From: CAYXGE01 sp964464435
GTDB lineage: Bacteria > Pseudomonadota > Gammaproteobacteria > Burkholderiales > Methylophilaceae
NCBI GenBank assembly: GCA_964464435.1
Contig: CAYXGE010000063.1
Coordinates: forward strand, 1 to 10,639
Direction: 5' to 3'
Length of the DNA: 10,639 nucleotides
The position numbers and the translations under genes are program-made. This document shows, in pieces, positions 7,244-10,639 of the stretch. The notes under the pieces were generated by a model, which saw nothing but the letters and a program-made list of their open reading frames with translations, was not told the origin of the DNA and made no database searches. Each line of letters starts with the position of its first letter. Positions within the stretch are counted from its first letter, which is position 1.

Positions 7244-7582
7244 TTAATGAGCCAACATCCAAGGTCTTGCCGTCTTTTTGGTTTGCATTTGTAACGCTGC
7301 TTTACCAGTATCTGGGTTAACCTTAGTTGTTGTCTTGCAGGTATGTGCGCCAGTACAGCCACAACTAGAACGTTTTGCTACTCTTGGCTCATGCGCTGAT
7401 TTCTCATTGCGTTCATGGGCTTCGCGTTGCATTTTCCCTAACACCGCCAATTGGGGTGCTGACATAATGCGTGGACTTTCAGCTTCACACTCAGGACAAC
7501 AAGCTGGGAAGCTAGACTCACTCATTTTTCTTAAGGCAGAAAATACGCCGCAGGCATCACATTCATATTCATAAACTGGCAT
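7244..7582 (-). CDS. fmdB: FmdB-family zinc-ribbon protein, putative regulator of amide utilisation
   Basis: Small cytoplasmic protein of 112 residues. The N-terminus MPVYEYECDACG with Cys8, Cys11, Cys29 (or 28) and Cys32 is the FmdB/CxxC_CxxC zinc-ribbon signature. A second cysteine cluster at 74, 76 and 82 follows a charged linker (51-70), and the protein ends in ARPWMLAH. Many FmdB-family proteins end shortly after the zinc ribbon, so the extended second half is a feature of this amide-cluster version. The Methylophilus homologue was proposed to regulate formamidase, but the mechanism is not established; no helix-turn-helix is visible. The ATG follows AGGAG at 6 bases, 10 bases after the fmdA stop, so it is surely co-transcribed with fmdA. 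A metal- or redox-sensing role or a chaperone role for formamidase are alternatives. Confidence 0.9.
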   Translation of the reverse strand: MPVYEYECDACGVFSALRKMSESSFPACCPECEAESPRIMSAPQLAVLGKMQREAHERNEKSAHEPRVAKRSSCGCTGAHTCKTTTKVNPDTGKAALQMQTKKTARPWMLAH

Positions 7583-7592
7583 GGCACACTCC

Positions 7593-8816
7593 TTAACTTG
7601 CTACTGCGGTATCAATACCTTGCTTAACCATGACCTTTGGTCCGTCAGCATTTGGCTTGATATCAAAGTCAAATATTTCACTTGGTACCCATAAAGTTGC
7701 ACATGCATTAGGAATATCAACAATACCGCTGATATGTCCTTCAACAGGTGCTGTACCAAGAATTGACAAAGCTTGCGCGCCGCTATAACCAAATTTCTTA
7801 AGGTATTCAATCGCATTCAAGCAGGCTTGACGATAAGCCACATGCACATCAAGGTAATGTTGCTTACCTTGTTCATCCACTGAAATACCTTCAAAAATAA
7901 TATAATCACGATAAGTAGGAGTAAGTACGCTAGGTTGGAAGATTGGGTTTTTAATGCCGTATTTCTTCACACCTTCTTTAATCAAACTTACTTTTAGGTC
8001 AAGGTAGCCCGCCATTTCAATCGCGCCACAGAAAGTGATTTCACCATCGCCTTGTGAAAAGTGCAGATCACCCATAGACAGACCACCACCTTTTACATAG
8101 ACAGGGAAATAGACTTTAGAACCCTTGGTCAAATTTTTAATGTCGCAGTTACCACCATGATCACGCGGTGGTACAGTACGCGCACCCTCTGCAGCAGCCT
8201 TTTTAGCTGCATCACCCGTCAATTTACCTACGACTGCAGATTGTGGGTTAGGTGGTAAAGCAAGTGCTGGAACACGATCTGGGTCAGTGGCTATCAATTC
8301 AGCTTCACGAGTGTTCCATTTTTCCAAAAGCTCTTTTGAAGGCAAACATCCAATTAAGCCTGGATGCATAATGCCTGCAAATTTAACATTCGGCACATGA
8401 CGAGAAGTGGTATAAATGCCATGAAAATCCCAAATCGATTTTCTCGCTTCTGGATAATGGTCAACTAAAAAGCCGCCACCATTTTCTTTGGCGAAAATGC
8501 CGTTAAAGCCCCATTGTTGATCTTCAAACGTACCTACATCTAAGATATCAACAACGAGTAAATCTCCCGGCTCTGCCCCTTCTACACCAATAGGACCACT
8601 TAGGTAATGCACTTGTGTCAAATCGACATCGCGAACGTCATTGGCACTGTCATTGTTGCCAATTTGTCCACCTGTCCAATCCATACACTCCACACGGAAC
8701 TCATCACCAGGCTTAACCATAGCGATCATTGGAATATCAGGATGCCAACGGTTATGAATCTGACCGTCTTGTTCCCATGGCTTTTTACTAAAATCCAGTT
8801 TAACTACTGTTTTCAT
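7593..8816 (-). CDS. fmdA: Formamidase (FmdA/AmdA acetamidase-formamidase family)
   Basis: Hydrolyses formamide to formate and ammonia, and probably other short-chain amides more slowly; cytoplasmic, no signal peptide. It is 407 residues, about the family length. Family-typical blocks are GPIGVEGAEPGDLLVVDILD (74-93), the HPGLIGCLP segment (151-159), RDHGGNCDIKNL (218-229), GDLHFSQGDGEI (249-260) and SGIVDIPNACATLWVP (363-378). This is the FmdA_AmdA fold, unrelated to the nitrilase-type AmiF formamidase or to signature amidases. The ATG at 8816 has a strong AGGAGG at 7 bases. It lies between the porin (47 bases upstream) and fmdB (10 bases downstream), the order known from Methylophilus methylotrophus. 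The formate product could be oxidised for reducing power in a methylotroph. Formamide as main substrate is inferred from the family and from context. Confidence 0.95.
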   Translation of the reverse strand: MKTVVKLDFSKKPWEQDGQIHNRWHPDIPMIAMVKPGDEFRVECMDWTGGQIGNNDSANDVRDVDLTQVHYLSGPIGVEGAEPGDLLVVDILDVGTFEDQQWGFNGIFAKENGGGFLVDHYPEARKSIWDFHGIYTTSRHVPNVKFAGIMHPGLIGCLPSKELLEKWNTREAELIATDPDRVPALALPPNPQSAVVGKLTGDAAKKAAAEGARTVPPRDHGGNCDIKNLTKGSKVYFPVYVKGGGLSMGDLHFSQGDGEITFCGAIEMAGYLDLKVSLIKEGVKKYGIKNPIFQPSVLTPTYRDYIIFEGISVDEQGKQHYLDVHVAYRQACLNAIEYLKKFGYSGAQALSILGTAPVEGHISGIVDIPNACATLWVPSEIFDFDIKPNADGPKVMVKQGIDTAVAS

Positions 8817-8863
8817 TTCACCACCTCCTAGACATTAATTGGAAGAATTAACTACAAACCCGA

Positions 8864-10021
8864 TTAAAACTGCATTTGAAGCGAAACCAAAAACGCATCG
8901 GTATCACTTGCATTTGTTACATCAGTTTTTTGGTATTCCGCAGAAATTAGCGCGTTGTATGGAGCAATTACATAGTTAACACCCAGATCAGTACGCTCAG
9001 TTTTGATATTGTTATCCGCATCAAACTCTTGGTAGCGCACAAATGGCATGAATTTACCCCAGCCGACTTGTGAGTTAAATAAATAGCCTGCCCCAACATA
9101 GTAGGCATCGCCTTCTTCACCTAAAAACACTTCATCAGTGTCATAATCGTAATAAGCAGCTTCTAGAGATAGTGTGCCCGGACCAACATCTTTTTTCTCT
9201 AGTAAAAAATCAACGTTGTATGAGCTGTAGTCACCTTTAGCCGTTAAAGAAACTGCACCATCAGATTTCTGTCTACCAGCAACACCTATTGTTAAAATGT
9301 CTTTAGCTCCAAAATAATTGCCTGTTCCGTAATAACCTGGCTCGGCGTCCCAGAAGGCATATTGCACACGACCTGCATACATTAAGGAATCATCTACACC
9401 TAGTGCTCTAGCTGCGGCACTTCCTTCACGTTGATCTAACCTTGTGCCGCCTGGACCACTAAATCTAAATATGTTGTTACCTTCAAAAGCACCAAAAGAA
9501 AGTGCTAAATGGTCTTCCATAAAACTTGTGACTAGTGCTACACCTTCGTCACGACCAATTACACCACCATTCCATCCGTAGCGTGATGCTACGTTTGCCC
9601 AGTAACCGCCTCCGCCACCAGATGAATAATAAGGACCTGCCATATTTGCACGGTCACTTGGTGATAAGAAACGGCCTGCCCAAATGGCAACTTCTGGGGT
9701 TAGTTGAAATTGAACGTTGGCATCAATTACTTCCCAATTACCTTCACCGCCACCTGAACGTTCAGTATTAAGCATACCTTTGATATACTTATTCATTGAG
9801 CCTGATAAATATAAACGTGCACTGTTTAAATTAAAATCGCTAGAGCGACCTCCATCGTCAGCAGCATCCTCAACTGAGCTGTAGCTTGAAATAAACCCAA
9901 AACCAACACTGATTGATTGGTCTTCTCCAAACGTAATGGTGCCCCCTGCATTTGCAGTTGTTGCAAAGCAACTTGCTACCAGTGCCGTTAGCAAAACGTG
10001 CTTTTTCAAATTCATCTTCAT
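8864..10021 (-). CDS. fmdC: Outer-membrane porin for amides/urea (FmdC-type)
   Basis: Predicted beta-barrel porin of 385 residues. It has a Sec signal peptide with Lys-rich start MKMNLKKH, a hydrophobic core, and cleavage after ANA at 23-25. The mature chain alternates short aromatic and hydrophobic strands with acidic and glycine-rich loops (GGGGGYW near 139-145) and ends in VSLQMQF, with the terminal phenylalanine typical of proteins inserted by the BAM complex. The first ATG (10021) is preferred over Met3 because AAGGAG lies 7 bases upstream. It is the first gene of the unit and faces the divergent control region. The family is recognised from its architecture and position; the symbol is given by synteny with the amide- and urea-inducible porin of Methylophilus. 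Substrate preference cannot be read from sequence. Confidence 0.85.
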   Translation of the reverse strand: MKMNLKKHVLLTALVASCFATTANAGGTITFGEDQSISVGFGFISSYSSVEDAADDGGRSSDFNLNSARLYLSGSMNKYIKGMLNTERSGGGEGNWEVIDANVQFQLTPEVAIWAGRFLSPSDRANMAGPYYSSGGGGGYWANVASRYGWNGGVIGRDEGVALVTSFMEDHLALSFGAFEGNNIFRFSGPGGTRLDQREGSAAARALGVDDSLMYAGRVQYAFWDAEPGYYGTGNYFGAKDILTIGVAGRQKSDGAVSLTAKGDYSSYNVDFLLEKKDVGPGTLSLEAAYYDYDTDEVFLGEEGDAYYVGAGYLFNSQVGWGKFMPFVRYQEFDADNNIKTERTDLGVNYVIAPYNALISAEYQKTDVTNASDTDAFLVSLQMQF

Positions 10022-10114
10022 CTCGCCGCTCCTTAATTAGTCATCACTTAAATAAAATTGAAATCATTTGGCAGCTACACTCAAATAAAAATAAATTGAA
10101 TGTATTTGTCGTGG

Positions 10115-10130
10115 TGCAAGAATAGAGCGA
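10115..10130 (-). promoter_or_regulatory. Weak sigma-54-like -24/-12 promoter candidate for the fmd-urt-ure unit
   Basis: Read on the minus strand, 10130-10115 is TCGCTCTATTCTTGCA. It matches the TGGCAC-N5-TTGCA pattern in the -12 element (TTGCA) and in spacing, but one G of the -24 GG pair is C. Transcription would start about 83 bases upstream of the porin start codon. NtrC/sigma-54 control would suit a nitrogen-scavenging operon, but the imperfect -24 box makes this tentative, and no NtrC dyad was found beside it. Confidence 0.2.
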
Positions 10131-10171
10131 TGTGTATTACTTAGAAATACGTCAAATTGCGTAGTTAGAAT

Positions 10172-10183
10172 AAAAACGTTTTT
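10172..10183. promoter_or_regulatory. Perfect 12-bp palindrome AAAAACGTTTTT, possible operator
   Basis: The palindrome has a central CG, as in LacI/PurR-family operators. It lies 50 bases before the plus-strand lipoprotein start and about 150 bases before the porin start. No regulator gene is in the window, so the assignment is a guess; A/T-rich palindromes also occur by chance in DNA of this composition. Confidence 0.25.
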
Positions 10184-10233
10184 GATATGAAATGTGCTAA
10201 TTTACGAAACATAAATATTTCGAGGTGATATGT

Positions 10234-10639
10234 ATGATGTACTTTTCAAAAAACTATCTTTATGTAGTCGTAGTTTTTTTAGTGGTGGGATGTGGTGAGT
10301 TTACCTACAAACGTGGCGCTAGTATTAGAGATTTAGAGCAGACTAAACAAGCCTGTAAATATGCTAATGAATCGAATATTGATCAATGTTTAGAGAAAAA
10401 TGGTTGGTATGTGCAAAAACTAGATGACGTTGATTTATTTGCAACCGCTTCAGTATCTGATAACAGAACCTCTCAGCCATTGCTGGTTGATGTTAAAAAC
10501 GAGCAGCCAAGTAACAATACCAATACCGAGAACAAGAGAGAAATAACCGACGCTATCGTAACAAAATCAGACACCTCTGAAGTAGCAAAAAAAGTTGAAC
10601 CAACTAAAACCAATGAACAAGTTATCAGCAAATCTCAAG
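10234..10639 (+). CDS. Putative lipoprotein of unknown function, N-terminal 135 codons, cut by window edge
   Basis: Open frame from ATG at 10234 to the end of the window with no stop; not recognised as a known family. It begins MMYFSKNYLYVVVVFLVVGC, a lipoprotein signal peptide with lipobox VVGC and lipidated Cys20; the next residue is Gly, which fits outer-membrane sorting. After it comes a compact segment of about 50 residues with two further cysteines (41 and 52) in the spacing C-x10-C and the sequence CLEKNGWYVQKLDD (52-65). From about 75 onwards the chain is low-complexity and rich in Asn, Thr, Lys, Glu and Ser, like a periplasmic spacer. AGGTGA (10223-10228) is the likely ribosome site; ATG at 10237 is an alternative start. 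It is divergent from the fmd-urt-ure unit and may have no functional link to it. Confidence 0.75.
   Translation, partial: MMYFSKNYLYVVVVFLVVGCGEFTYKRGASIRDLEQTKQACKYANESNIDQCLEKNGWYVQKLDDVDLFATASVSDNRTSQPLLVDVKNEQPSNNTNTENKREITDAIVTKSDTSEVAKKVEPTKTNEQVISKSQ

Larger units (their letters stand above)
10022..10233. promoter_or_regulatory. Divergent intergenic control region for the fmd-urt-ure unit and the lipoprotein gene
   Basis: AT-rich, gene-free stretch between two outward-facing genes, so both promoters should lie here. On the minus strand TTGCAC (10119-10114) with TTTATT (10095-10090) gives a weak sigma-70-like pair at 18-base spacing. A weak sigma-54-like match overlaps it. A perfect 12-bp palindrome with a central CG is at 10172-10183, and a spaced inverted repeat TACG-N8-CGTA is at 10148-10163. 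No convincing promoter was found for the plus-strand gene. No riboswitch-like fold is apparent. Confidence 0.5.

Noticed and set aside
7180..7362. 60-codon minus-strand frame with a hydrophobic C-terminal stretch, overlapping fmdB and urtA
   Set aside because: Out of frame with both well-supported genes; the hydrophobic run is produced by the T-rich leader.
8835..8851. Inverted repeat TTAATT/AATTAA just upstream of the fmdA ribosome site
   Set aside because: Only six A-T pairs; too weak and too likely by chance in AT-rich DNA to call a structure.
9950..10021. Lipobox-like VASC within the porin signal peptide
   Set aside because: A normal Sec cleavage site ANA-G follows at residue 25, and the mature chain is a barrel ending in Phe, so a lipoprotein is unlikely.
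10148..10163. TACG-N8-CGTA inverted repeat in the divergent region
   Set aside because: Four-base half-sites are too short to support as a separate operator; kept only as a remark on the control region.

Overview
The window looks like part of a methylotrophic betaproteobacterial genome (family Methylophilaceae, for example Methylotenera or Methylophilus). This is inferred from gene content and order, not from a marker gene. A porin, a formamidase, an FmdB-type zinc ribbon and a urea/short-chain-amide ABC transporter in this order match the amide-utilisation (fmd) cluster known from Methylophilus methylotrophus. The DNA is fairly AT-rich in most genes.

Layout: twelve genes read on the minus strand from about 10021 down to base 1, apparently as one long transcription unit. 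In transcription order they are fmdC (outer-membrane porin), fmdA (formamidase), fmdB (small zinc-ribbon protein), urtA-urtB-urtC-urtD-urtE (ABC importer), ureD (urease nickel-loading accessory protein), ureA-ureB (gamma and beta urease subunits) and the first 202 codons of ureC (alpha subunit), which runs off the window. A 210-bp divergent intergenic region (about 10022-10233) separates this unit from a single plus-strand gene, an open-ended lipoprotein of unknown function that runs off the right edge. No tRNA, rRNA, CRISPR array or mobile element is visible.

How it works together: the porin admits urea and small amides through the outer membrane. UrtA binds the substrate in the periplasm, and UrtBC with the ATPases UrtD and UrtE import it. 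Formamidase turns formamide into formate and ammonia; urease turns urea into ammonia and CO2. In a methylotroph the formate can also feed formate dehydrogenase for NADH. The whole is a nitrogen-scavenging cluster.

The system itself is not new. The less ordinary signals are three stem-loops at specific gene junctions (urtA/urtB, urtB/urtC and urtE/ureD) that look built to set stoichiometry along the operon, a perfect 12-bp palindrome and a weak sigma-54-like site in the divergent control region, a compositional step at the ureD/ureA border, and the unrecognised divergent lipoprotein.
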